35,945 nucleotides of DNA from Bdellovibrionales bacterium (GTDB lineage: Bacteria > Bdellovibrionota > Bdellovibrionia > Bdellovibrionales > UBA1609): positions 1-35,945 of the forward strand of contig JABSOQ010000022.1 in NCBI GenBank assembly GCA_013216195.1. Direction: 5' to 3'. Below the pieces are notes generated by a model. That model was not told where the DNA came from, did no database searches, and was given only the letters and a program-made list of their open reading frames with translations. Position 1 is the stretch's first letter. The number at the start of each line of letters is the position of its first letter. This document shows, one piece after another, positions 28,365-35,945 of this stretch. Both the position numbers and the translations under genes were made by a program.

Positions 28365-28388
28365 AAGGTCATATTTTTGATTGACCTT
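28365..28388. promoter_or_regulatory. Inverted repeat in the mreB / SCP2-like divergent region
   Basis: AAGGTCA (28365-28371) and TGACCTT (28382-28388) are a perfect 7-base inverted repeat around a 10-base AT-rich spacer. It overlaps the predicted -35 of the plus-strand gene and lies in the mreB leader, where a dimeric regulator could control both. Confidence 0.4.
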
Positions 28389-28409
28389 ACTACTGTAGGA
28401 CAATGATAA
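28381..28409 (+). promoter_or_regulatory. Sigma-70-type promoter of the SCP2-like gene
   Basis: TTGACC (28381-28386), spacer of 17 bases, TGATAA (28404-28409). Both boxes are near consensus; start of transcription near 28416, about 57 bases before the ATG at 28473. Confidence 0.45.
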
Positions 28410-28472
28410 AAAGAGAGTCAATACGGTATGTTAAATGCTTTTTGAGCCTGCCTTTGAAAAATGGAGCGAGCT

Positions 28473-28937
28473 ATGGAAACCGAACAACAATCAAACACTG
28501 AATTTGAAAGATTGGCCGGTTTTGTATCCAGACAACCGGCATTCGATGAGGCCTTTAGTTGCCTTAAAAAAACTGCCGAAATTAGCATCAAAGTGCCAGA
28601 CCAAAATTGTGTGCTTAAATCTGTGGATAACAAGGTCAAGTTGCTTAGAGAGAACACAAGCCTTGCAGATGTAGAGTTTACTTTATCTTCGTCAGCTGCA
28701 AGCCAGCTTTCGAAGTCCTCTGCAAACACAATGGGCACTCTGGGCATTGAAGTGCTGAAGCTAGTGGCTGCGGGTGAGATTCAAATCAAAGTGATTGGCA
28801 AAGTCTTCTCGGTTCTAACCGGGGGCTATCTCTCGATCGTCAAAAAAGCGGGCCCGGAGTTTATGGCATTCTTAGGCAGCAAGGGCTTTAAAAGTGTGGG
28901 CAAAATAACCCAGGCCATCAAAAAAATGAAAAGCTAG
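28473..28937 (+). CDS. SCP2-like domain protein
   Basis: 154 aa from the ATG at 28473, which has GGAG at the right distance; an ATG at 28461 is in frame but lacks one. The centre and end (DVEFTLSSSAASQLS, then GEIQIKVIGKVFSVLTGGYL) look like the SCP2 sterol-carrier fold, in which a beta sheet and helices form a lipid-binding pocket. No signal peptide, so cytoplasmic. Length fits a single SCP2 domain. It stands alone, converging with glpD. Identification rests on pattern only. Confidence 0.5.
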   Translation: METEQQSNTEFERLAGFVSRQPAFDEAFSCLKKTAEISIKVPDQNCVLKSVDNKVKLLRENTSLADVEFTLSSSAASQLSKSSANTMGTLGIEVLKLVAAGEIQIKVIGKVFSVLTGGYLSIVKKAGPEFMAFLGSKGFKSVGKITQAIKKMKS

Positions 28938-28939
28938 CT

Positions 28940-30547
28940 TTAGCCGTTTACTCTCCAGCCCATCTCAGACTCCTCGTGCTGCTTCAGCGCATCAAGCTGC
29001 TGACTTACCTGAGCTTCTCCAAGACCGAGCTCCTCGACAAAAACCTCAGCGATAGGTTCAAGAAAGCTATAGCCATGATCGAACTCGGTTAAAAAGAGAG
29101 GCACCCTTCTGAGGTAAAAGTCTGCCAGATTTAAGCACATGGTGTTGCGGATGGCATGTCTGGCCTCAAGCCTCCAAATTAGAGATTGCTCATCAAATTC
29201 GAGGTCTTTAGCAGTAGCAGAATTCACGATATCAAAAGCCTCAGCCCCATGACGCTCAACTAACCCATGCATAGCCGCGTCACTTATTGGCCAACTGCGC
29301 TCGCCATTTTCAACCAACTCGTGCGACTTCTGCAAACTGTCATTGGTGACCTGAGAGTTTAAAGGTTGTTCGGTGGTCGACTTCGCCCACTTCACTTGCT
29401 CTTCGATGCTGTACAATGACAAAAAGCTATCAACAGACTCCTCTGACATATGGCGATATGTGGTGTACTTACCTCCAGCAACAAAGGTCACATTTCTGGG
29501 ATCGTTAATAATCGTATGATCGCGACTTGTTGCACTCTCTGAGGCCGAGCCGTCAGCAACCAAGGGTCTAACACCTGAGTAACTCGCCACAATGTCTTTG
29601 GCGGTCAACTCTGCACCTGGAAAGTACTGATTGGCTACATCTAGCAGGTACTCAACATCATGCTTCGTCGAATGAACAGAACTTGGGTCTCCTGAAAAAT
29701 CGGTATCCGTTGTGCCGACAATCACCATCTCGTGCCTGGGAATGCCAAAAACGATTCGTTTTTGTTTGTCGGCGGCCATTACAACCGCATCTTTCAACGG
29801 AAATCGTTCTTTTCTAAAAGTAAGATGAACCCCCTTCGAAGGCCGCATAATCGGCGCCCATGTCTTTAATAGGCTCTCACCTAACAGATCCGTCCAGGGG
29901 CCTACCGTCGAAACAAAATGCCTAGCTTTAATACTAAATTGATGACCCGAAATCTTATCATCGCATTCAAGGGCAGTGACTTTACCCTCACTCATTTTGG
30001 CCCCGATGGCTTTCACATAGTTTGCAGAAATAGCGCCCGACTCAGTAGCACTTCTCATTGATTCGTGAACCAAGCGATCATCATCCATGTAGGCATCGTA
30101 ATAAGCGTAAGAGCCTAAAAGGCCATCAGGATTAAGGTGCGGCAGCTCTCTCAAAGTCTCTTCAGCATTCAAGCGTCGATGGGTCTTTGGCGCTTCGAAG
30201 AGTGCCAAGACATCATAAAGCATCATGCCCAGGCCCATTTTAAACATGCCAACACGATCATCTTTATAAATTGGCAGTACAAACCGAAGAGGATGAACCA
30301 TATTCGGTGCCATATCAAAAAGTTTACGACGCTCTGACAAAGCCTCAAAAACCAAACCAAATTCAAGAGACTCTAGGTATCTCAGGCCACCATGGATCAA
30401 TTTGCTCGATCGAGACGAAGTGCCTGAAGCAAAGTCATTTGCCTCGATGAGCGCCACTCTCATGCCTCTACTCGCGGCATCTCGAGCGATACCGGTGCCG
30501 TTGATGCCACCACCGATAATGGCAACGTCAAACTCCTCTTGGCTCAT
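28940..30547 (-). CDS. glpD: Aerobic glycerol-3-phosphate dehydrogenase
   Basis: 535 aa from the ATG at 30547; a GTG at 30586 would add 13 residues ahead of the FAD-binding strand. The Rossmann motif VAIIGGGINGTGIARDA, the SSKLIHGGLRYLE block, VSTVGPWTD and the SYSGVRPLVADG segment identify a FAD-linked glycerol-3-phosphate dehydrogenase with the DAO C-terminal domain. It oxidises glycerol-3-phosphate to dihydroxyacetone phosphate and feeds quinones at the inner membrane. The following upstream gene (31059) precedes it by about 17-56 bases and shares its transcript. Confidence 0.93.
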   Translation of the reverse strand: MSQEEFDVAIIGGGINGTGIARDAASRGMRVALIEANDFASGTSSRSSKLIHGGLRYLESLEFGLVFEALSERRKLFDMAPNMVHPLRFVLPIYKDDRVGMFKMGLGMMLYDVLALFEAPKTHRRLNAEETLRELPHLNPDGLLGSYAYYDAYMDDDRLVHESMRSATESGAISANYVKAIGAKMSEGKVTALECDDKISGHQFSIKARHFVSTVGPWTDLLGESLLKTWAPIMRPSKGVHLTFRKERFPLKDAVVMAADKQKRIVFGIPRHEMVIVGTTDTDFSGDPSSVHSTKHDVEYLLDVANQYFPGAELTAKDIVASYSGVRPLVADGSASESATSRDHTIINDPRNVTFVAGGKYTTYRHMSEESVDSFLSLYSIEEQVKWAKSTTEQPLNSQVTNDSLQKSHELVENGERSWPISDAAMHGLVERHGAEAFDIVNSATAKDLEFDEQSLIWRLEARHAIRNTMCLNLADFYLRRVPLFLTEFDHGYSFLEPIAEVFVEELGLGEAQVSQQLDALKQHEESEMGWRVNG

Positions 30548-30603
30548 CTTTTCAATATTTGACTGACGACTTTTAGCTGAGAACACTCTGGATCAACCTC
30601 GTA

Positions 30604-31059
30604 TTATTTGAGTTTTGCGGTCGCAATTGCCGGAATCGAATTCACATCGAATTTGTAGTCAGAAATCTGCAGCAGCTCGGTTAGCTCGGGGTTGAGTGCC
30701 AGGTTTTGCAGGTGCTTATCTCGAGCCCACTTATAGCTGACTTCTAGTAGACCCAGCTCAATCTCTTGAGACTCAGCCATGACATGCTCAAGCCATAGAG
30801 TTTGTGTCAGGCCTTTGTAAAAAAGAAGCGGTTGAGCCAGTGAAAAGCCCTTTAAAGTCTCGCCATCTTCACTCCAGGCGCTCATACTCCAGCCCAACTT
30901 TAAATAGTGCTCTAGAGACTCTCGCCGCCAAGGCGCACTCCAAGAAGCCATTTCAGCGGCGAATGGGTCGCCACCCTCAGCTGAGTTCTTCTTTTCATGC
31001 AACATTTTCGCAAATTCGAATAACTGATCAATTTCGTGTTCTTTAACTACTCTATACAT
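30604..31059 (-). CDS. Small hypothetical protein, possibly GNAT-like
   Basis: 151 aa, cytoplasmic. A single-domain layout with helices and strands (GFSLAQPLLFYKG, then EVSYKWARDKHL) recalls a GNAT acetyltransferase, but the acetyl-CoA P-loop (R/Q-x-x-G-x-G/A) is not visible, so the call is weak. It lies immediately before glpD and is probably co-transcribed. It begins with MYRVVKEHE. Confidence 0.5.
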   Translation of the reverse strand: MYRVVKEHEIDQLFEFAKMLHEKKNSAEGGDPFAAEMASWSAPWRRESLEHYLKLGWSMSAWSEDGETLKGFSLAQPLLFYKGLTQTLWLEHVMAESQEIELGLLEVSYKWARDKHLQNLALNPELTELLQISDYKFDVNSIPAIATAKLK

Positions 31060-31349
31060 GCGAAGGGTTTAACATGTTCTACTAGTTTATCCAAAACATA
31101 CTGTGTTTAAGAATGAGGCAACGGGGGTATACACAGGGGCCATCGACTCTGGTTTCAGCTATTTATACAGATGCGGCCATAGTCTTTTTCAGCCACCCAC
31201 CTCGAAGCACAAACCCTGACTGGCGACAGCAGGCTCTAGCTCATTGTCTCATTACAAGATCAATCTCAAAAATAAACGTCGAATGAATTAGCAGCTTCAG
31301 GTTTTCGACACTTGTTGAAAACTTAACCGAGTGTCTATTCGATCTCAGC

Positions 31350-31365
31350 TGGCCCAAAACTTGTA
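31350..31365 (+). promoter_or_regulatory. Possible sigma-54-like promoter of the FG-GAP operon
   Basis: TGGCCCAAAACTTGTA matches the sigma-54 consensus TGGCACG-N4-TTGCA at 9 of 12 defined bases but has GT instead of GC at -12. If used, transcription would begin near 31376, just before the paired leader (31382-31443). Confidence 0.3.
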
Positions 31366-31381
31366 CATAAACCGATTGGAG

Positions 31382-31443
31382 TTCAGTTCGCACGGGGGAG
31401 TCCGATAAGCAGTAACCACCTGTAATGCGGAACGAGAGCTGAA
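31382..31443 (+). ncRNA. Candidate structured RNA leader before the FG-GAP lipoprotein
   Basis: TTCAG (31382-31386) pairs with CTGAA (31439-31443), and TTCGC pairs with GCGGAA inside it with one bulge, closing a loop of about 40 bases just upstream of the ribosome site at about 31448. It does not match any riboswitch core I know, including c-di-GMP (GEMM). Could be chance. Confidence 0.25.
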
Positions 31444-31459
31444 TCCAGAGGGGGGATGA

Positions 31460-33451
31460 GTGAGATTGACAAGAACTTCGTCAATTGTGATCGCAATTGT
31501 AGGCTTCGCGACTTTGCTTGCGTTTCAAAACTGTGCGCCGGTAGGTACATCGAGCCAGATTGAAACAGCCTCTGTCGATGACCCAGTTAATGGTAACGAC
31601 GACGGCAGCAACGGTGGCAGCACAACCACACCACCACCGACCGATGATGAGACACCAGCTCCGGTAGTACCCGTGACTCCTCCTAATAATGATGATGAAG
31701 ACATGGGCCCTCCTGACGACTTCACTGGCTGTAACGAAACAAACCACCCAGAGCTTGATAACAACGACAGACCAGTGCTCCTTGGCTGGAGCACAGTGAG
31801 TGCTAATGACAATGCCTTCAATGGTTTTAGAACTGATTCGGCAAATACACAGTTGACTATTGGTATGGGCAACCGTCGATCTGGCGATTCTAACGCCGCT
31901 CGAATTTATTTAGGCATCCACCGAGGAAACGATCCTGATGTTCAAAACCACACTATTAGATGTCAAACCAATCAGACAAGAAACGATGGTAACGATGGAG
32001 CTCTGTTAGATACTGACTGCGGAGATCAGTTCACGGGCAACGACAGAACACATCCATCAGAGAGCCTTTCATTCACACAGGTGCAATTTGATATTCAGAG
32101 AGCACGAAACCTGATTTGCATGGGCGGAACGGCCACGATCACTATTACTATCCGAGACCAATGTAGCCGTAACAACACGAGCAGCCGTGAAATTGTTGTC
32201 AACGTTGGTGCTTTTGATGGCTGCCTTGCCGAAGAAAAACTGGTTCAAGACAACATTCAGTATGCCAACAATAACATGGGTAAAGACGTAGACATTGATG
32301 GTCGCTGGATCGCTGTTGCAGCACCTGAAGACGATGAAGCTGATCCAGGTGGAAACTCTGGTGCGGTACTTGTCTACAAAAGAAACGCCAATAACTCTGC
32401 TAACGTGGATCCAGCTTCGACTCAAAAGCTTTTGCCTACGGGTGCTGGTTTAAATAGCGCAAGACTTCAATCGGTAGCCCTGTCTGGCAACTATCTTATT
32501 GCTGGCGCACCAGCAGCAAATACCGCAGTCGGTGCGGCATGGCTCTACAAGAAAAATGGCAGCGATGTATGGCAAGCCGTCACAAGAATCGATCCGCCTA
32601 CTTCGGCCGTTGGTCAACGAACTCTTTTTGGCTATGACGTTGCTATCGATGGTAACACCTTTGTCGTTTCGGCCATCAGAGATGGCGAGCAAGGCGCTTT
32701 CGCTGGCGCAGCTTACGTCTACACTATCGACACTGCAGATGATTCAATTTCAACGCCAACTAAACTCACGGCTTCAGATGCGAAAGATAGAGACTACTTT
32801 GGTTACTCGGTAGCGATAGAAAACGGCAACGTAGTTGTTGGTGCCCCGGTAGCACCAGAAATCATTAGATCAATGAACAACGACAACACAATCACCCCTG
32901 CTGAAGATGGCGACGGCCAAGTCTATCACTATGCTGCAGGTTCTTACACCGAAACTCGGTTGTTTCCAGCTGGCCAGTCTCCAAACGGAAGTCAGCTCGG
33001 CTACTCAGTGGCTATTGACGGCAACCGCGTAGTTGCAGGTGCACCTCGAGATGACGGCAGCTCTTATGATGAAAACAGCCCAACTGGTGCCGCATTTGTG
33101 GTCAACATCTCGAACTTGAATAGCCCGTCTATTCAAGAGCTTGATGGCAGTGACGGGCGCTTCGGTGAAGCCGTTGCGATCAGTGGGACAAAAGTTCTTG
33201 TAACAGCACTCGACTTTGAAAATGGCCGAGGTACGGGTTCTTTGTTCGGCGACGTTTCATCTAGCTTAACTGACTATTTTGAAGTGCAAGCCAGAGATCA
33301 GCGTGACCGTGACGAACTTGGTATCTCTGCAGCAATTGATGAAGCCACTGGTGACTATGCTGTGCTCGGTGCATGGCTAGACACTGTAAGGCAAAACAAC
33401 CAGAACTGGGACAAAGCCGGTTCTGCTTATGTAGTTGAAACGAATCCATAA
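31460..33451 (+). CDS. FG-GAP beta-propeller lipoprotein
   Basis: 663 aa from a GTG with AGGGGGG upstream. The signal ends in FQNC at residues 22-25, a lipobox of the Bdellovibrio style. A Pro/Thr/Gly/Asp-rich linker (about 40-90) leads to a domain (about 90-250), then about seven FG-GAP-type repeats to the end (for example DVDIDGRWIAVAAPEDD, FGYDVAIDGNTFVVSA, LGYSVAIDGNRVVAGAP), which form an integrin-alpha-like propeller. It is likely an outer-membrane or surface protein binding another molecule. First gene of an operon with the LamG protein. Confidence 0.85.
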   Translation: MRLTRTSSIVIAIVGFATLLAFQNCAPVGTSSQIETASVDDPVNGNDDGSNGGSTTTPPPTDDETPAPVVPVTPPNNDDEDMGPPDDFTGCNETNHPELDNNDRPVLLGWSTVSANDNAFNGFRTDSANTQLTIGMGNRRSGDSNAARIYLGIHRGNDPDVQNHTIRCQTNQTRNDGNDGALLDTDCGDQFTGNDRTHPSESLSFTQVQFDIQRARNLICMGGTATITITIRDQCSRNNTSSREIVVNVGAFDGCLAEEKLVQDNIQYANNNMGKDVDIDGRWIAVAAPEDDEADPGGNSGAVLVYKRNANNSANVDPASTQKLLPTGAGLNSARLQSVALSGNYLIAGAPAANTAVGAAWLYKKNGSDVWQAVTRIDPPTSAVGQRTLFGYDVAIDGNTFVVSAIRDGEQGAFAGAAYVYTIDTADDSISTPTKLTASDAKDRDYFGYSVAIENGNVVVGAPVAPEIIRSMNNDNTITPAEDGDGQVYHYAAGSYTETRLFPAGQSPNGSQLGYSVAIDGNRVVAGAPRDDGSSYDENSPTGAAFVVNISNLNSPSIQELDGSDGRFGEAVAISGTKVLVTALDFENGRGTGSLFGDVSSSLTDYFEVQARDQRDRDELGISAAIDEATGDYAVLGAWLDTVRQNNQNWDKAGSAYVVETNP

Positions 33452-33475
33452 AGAGAAGTGGTGAGGGGAATAAAG

Positions 33476-35755
33476 ATGACATTTAAGTCCGTAGCTAAAA
33501 TCATCGTATCCATTTCTATGGTCTTTACGAGCTTCAACAGTCTCGCGCTAGAGGCTAATGGCGACAAAAAGACCTCGACTGGTACGCTCACTCATGGCTC
33601 GCCCGAGTGGCAAGCTGCTGTTGATGCTGAAGGCCTAGTAGCGCTCTACTTGTTTGAAAACACAAGTGGACCTGTTCTAGATCTTTCTGGTTACCGCAAT
33701 GATGAAGGCAATCTCGAGCCGCTTAACTTGGTTATTGATGACCCTGATGCTGGTACACCGGGCTCAAATCAAACTGAAGTCGTGCGCACAGGAAACTCTG
33801 TTCAACTTCGTCAAGCGGTTCTGATTCATTCACAAACAGCGGCAACGAAAATCATTCGTGAATGCAAAAGGTCTGGCGAGCTTTCGATCGAAGCTTGGGT
33901 TCGCAATGGTAACAACGCCATGAGAGAGAATCAGTTCCCGATGAGAAGAATCATGACTCTGTCTGCGCCTCGCAATAATGGCCCAGCACAAGAGAGGTTT
34001 TCTAGCTTCAATACAAACTTCTTCATGGCCTTTAACTACGATGAAGGTCCGACCTATAAGGCTTCATTCAGAACTTCTTCGAACTTGGAGCGGGCGACGA
34101 TTTCAACTCGTACAAGCGCACCTGATATTCCTGACCCAGATGCCAACAAAGCTAACGGTAGGCTACAACACATTATTTTTACTAAGGGTTCTGACGGCGT
34201 AGCTAAAACCTTTGTCAGCTTTCACGATGACCGCGGCCAAATTATCGACAACGAGCACGATTCAGTGAGGCTCGATTCATTGACCTCAAACTTCAATAAC
34301 TGGGACGATAACGCAGTTTTCGGAATCGGTAACGAAATCTCTTATGACAACGATGCCGGTGCTATGATCATTCAAGATGCCGACGAGGGCACAGAAGAAG
34401 ATGTCACCACTGAAGACCTTGAGTACGAAGGTGAAATCGAAATGGTTGCAGTTTACTGTAAAGCCCTTCAGCCCTCTGATGTACTCGGTGACAAAGCTGG
34501 TGGTGATCCTCTTTATTCAAACTTCTCAGTTGATCCGAGCATGACCGTTAGCCCTGAGTACATCAAAGCAGGTCTGCTATATAAAAGACTGGCTGGTGTA
34601 TCAACATCTCTCGCCAACCCAATAATTGCTGATATGGCCACAGATATTGCCAATGGTGACCTTATGGCCGCTGCCGCACGGGTTACCGACACAAGTGATT
34701 TCTACAACATTACCGTTCGTGACTTCGCAGCTAAGATGTCAAACCGTGCCGAATCAGTAGATGTACCGCTCAATGACTTCATCGCCACCATCATTGGGGT
34801 AACTCGTGATGATATCAACGCCAAACAGCTTTTGACTGGCGATTACGTTTACGAGGGCGACCTTTCTAAGGCTTCAGTAGCTGGTAACCGCATTCAGCAC
34901 ATGATTCTATCTAACGACCACTATTCTGAGCTTGAAGAGAAACGCTTCGATCTCAAAGATGTCTTGGTTCAGTCTAAGCAGGTTCTTTACAACGGTATGG
35001 GACAAACTCAAGAGAACTTCGACTCTGCCGGTCTTCTGACCTCTAGAGCCTGGATGGAGGCTCACGCCTCAGCTGGTACAAACCGCAGACTTGTTGAATT
35101 CGCCTTCCGTGAATTCTTGTGCGTACCTATGGAGCAATGGGCTGACGCTGAAGCACCTGACAACTTTGTCGGCCGTGATATCGACCGCTTTCCAGCTGGT
35201 GATCACGCAAAATACAAAACGACATGCCGTTCGTGTCACTCTGTAATGGACTCACTCAGAGGAGCATATGCTTACTACGACTTTTCAAATAGCTTTGTAA
35301 AGTACGGCCCTCGCCTAACAAGAACCGATGATCCAGCTGCAGAGACTTCACCTACGACTATTAACCTTTACAGAGATGACGAGACCAACACAGACTACCC
35401 GACCGTCACTAAGATGAACCACAATGATCACACATTTCCTGATGGTCACATCACGCAAAACAACTACTTTAAGAACCAGGCCGTCTGGGGCGCTAACGGC
35501 AATTACTTCGGCTGGAATGGCGAGCTCGAGGGCTTTGGTGTGAATGCTTTTGGTAAAATGATTTCTGAATCCGAAGCCTTCCCATTCTGCATGGCCAAAC
35601 GTGTCTTCCGCTCTACCTGTAAGCGTGAGCCCGTAGCCATTGACAAGACTCTTATTGAAAATGCAGCAGAGCAATTTAAGGCCTCAAGTTACAACTTGAA
35701 GTCATTGTTTCAATCTATCGCCATCTCTGATGAGTGTCTCGGGGAGGAGCTATAA
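33476..35755 (+). CDS. Exported LamG-domain protein with a CxxCH haem motif
   Basis: 759 aa from the ATG at 33476, preceded by GAGGGGA; an in-frame upstream start at 33458 is less good. Signal peptide about residues 1-25. A LamG/concanavalin-like domain fills about residues 40-300 (VALYLFENTSGPVLDLSGY, SIEAWVRNGN). The C-terminal part has one CRSCH motif at 584-588, typical of c-type haem attachment and of the DUF1588/1592-type exported proteins that are often found with DUF1501 proteins. Its stop overlaps the next start by one base (TAATG). It may bind carbohydrate and carry a haem. Confidence 0.75.
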   Translation: MTFKSVAKIIVSISMVFTSFNSLALEANGDKKTSTGTLTHGSPEWQAAVDAEGLVALYLFENTSGPVLDLSGYRNDEGNLEPLNLVIDDPDAGTPGSNQTEVVRTGNSVQLRQAVLIHSQTAATKIIRECKRSGELSIEAWVRNGNNAMRENQFPMRRIMTLSAPRNNGPAQERFSSFNTNFFMAFNYDEGPTYKASFRTSSNLERATISTRTSAPDIPDPDANKANGRLQHIIFTKGSDGVAKTFVSFHDDRGQIIDNEHDSVRLDSLTSNFNNWDDNAVFGIGNEISYDNDAGAMIIQDADEGTEEDVTTEDLEYEGEIEMVAVYCKALQPSDVLGDKAGGDPLYSNFSVDPSMTVSPEYIKAGLLYKRLAGVSTSLANPIIADMATDIANGDLMAAAARVTDTSDFYNITVRDFAAKMSNRAESVDVPLNDFIATIIGVTRDDINAKQLLTGDYVYEGDLSKASVAGNRIQHMILSNDHYSELEEKRFDLKDVLVQSKQVLYNGMGQTQENFDSAGLLTSRAWMEAHASAGTNRRLVEFAFREFLCVPMEQWADAEAPDNFVGRDIDRFPAGDHAKYKTTCRSCHSVMDSLRGAYAYYDFSNSFVKYGPRLTRTDDPAAETSPTTINLYRDDETNTDYPTVTKMNHNDHTFPDGHITQNNYFKNQAVWGANGNYFGWNGELEGFGVNAFGKMISESEAFPFCMAKRVFRSTCKREPVAIDKTLIENAAEQFKASSYNLKSLFQSIAISDECLGEEL

Positions 35756-35945
35756 TGAAGAAGCAGCAGATCAAAAAACTATCAAAAGCGATAGCAACCA
35801 GCTTCAGCCTTGGCCTTGTCGTTCTGTTTGTCGGGCATGGATGTAGTGAAATAGGAGCTGTTAAGGGTGCCGCTGGCCCTTCAGCTTCTCTAAACCTTGC
35901 CGGAACCGATGACATCGAAGTGTTTCCAAACACCAAGACCGTTTC
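35755..35945 (+). CDS. Lipoprotein (3' end outside the window)
   Basis: Begins at the ATG at 35755, overlapping the stop of the LamG gene by one base, with GGGAGGAG upstream. The first 63 codons give a lipoprotein signal with lipobox VGHGC (about residues 26-30) and then a polar, Gly/Ala/Ser-rich segment. The frame runs off the right edge. No family can be judged; it is the third gene of the operon. Confidence 0.75.
   Translation, partial: MKKQQIKKLSKAIATSFSLGLVVLFVGHGCSEIGAVKGAAGPSASLNLAGTDDIEVFPNTKTV

Larger units (their letters stand above)
31060..31459. other. Intergenic region before the FG-GAP operon
   Basis: No gene is seen in 400 bases. It holds the promoter of the minus-strand glpD operon at the left, and the sigma-54-like site and paired leader listed separately at the right. 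Confidence 0.5.

Noticed and set aside
31376-31459. c-di-GMP (GEMM) riboswitch before the FG-GAP lipoprotein gene
   Set aside because: Such riboswitches are common in Bdellovibrio relatives, but the conserved core sequences are absent; I list only a paired leader.

Overview
The window looks like a piece of a chromosome from a free-living Gram-negative deltaproteobacterium-like organism, most probably in Bdellovibrionota (Bdellovibrio relatives). This is an inference from gene content: many outer-membrane lipoproteins, one with the FQNC lipobox I associate with Bdellovibrio, an LpoB-type PBP activator, MreB, a PhaR-type regulator and a sigma-54-type promoter. I see no phage, insertion sequence, CRISPR array, tRNA or rRNA.

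Layout. 1-3307 (minus): a small membrane-anchored protein, a DUF1800 protein and a Tat-exported DUF1501 protein (cut by the left edge), behind a strong sigma-54-like promoter with an upstream dyad. 3603-8317 (minus): the conserved PrkA kinase / YeaH (DUF444) / SpoVR stress operon, with overlapping stop-start junctions. SpoVR is broken by a frameshift. 8763-10058: a secreted hypothetical protein and a LolB/DUF4292-like lipoprotein, convergent. 10402-12567 (minus): an OmpR-type response regulator and its histidine kinase. 12845-17691 (minus): small membrane and periplasmic proteins, a TPR lipoprotein and a GspG-like protein. Downstream of the TPR gene lies a decaying segment: a secreted-protein gene with an in-frame stop and a frameshift, an intact 147-aa gene, and a frameshifted remnant. 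17964-18509 (plus): PhaR-type regulator with a textbook terminator. 18649-21731 (minus): lpoB, a COG3014-like TPR lipoprotein and two tandem paralogous membrane proteins. 21934-23007: a stand-alone RadC/JAB protein convergent with a membrane-anchored protein. 23177-28333 (minus): mreB, a sigma-like HTH protein, an anti-sigma-like membrane protein, a histidine kinase and a lipoprotein in one tight operon. 28473-31059: an SCP2-like protein, GlpD and a possible GNAT protein. 31460-35945 (plus): an FG-GAP propeller lipoprotein, a LamG plus CxxCH protein and a lipoprotein cut by the right edge.

Themes: cell-envelope building (MreB, LpoB, TPR and LolB-like lipoproteins), stress signalling (PrkA/YeaH/SpoVR, two histidine kinases, sigma/anti-sigma), and large exported proteins at both ends. 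The most interesting points are the sigma-54-type promoter before the DUF1800/DUF1501 operon, a weaker one before the FG-GAP/LamG operon, the co-transcribed mreB and sigma/anti-sigma/kinase module, and three separate gene-breaking lesions that point to gene decay or sequence errors. All functional calls come from reading motifs by eye; no database search was run.
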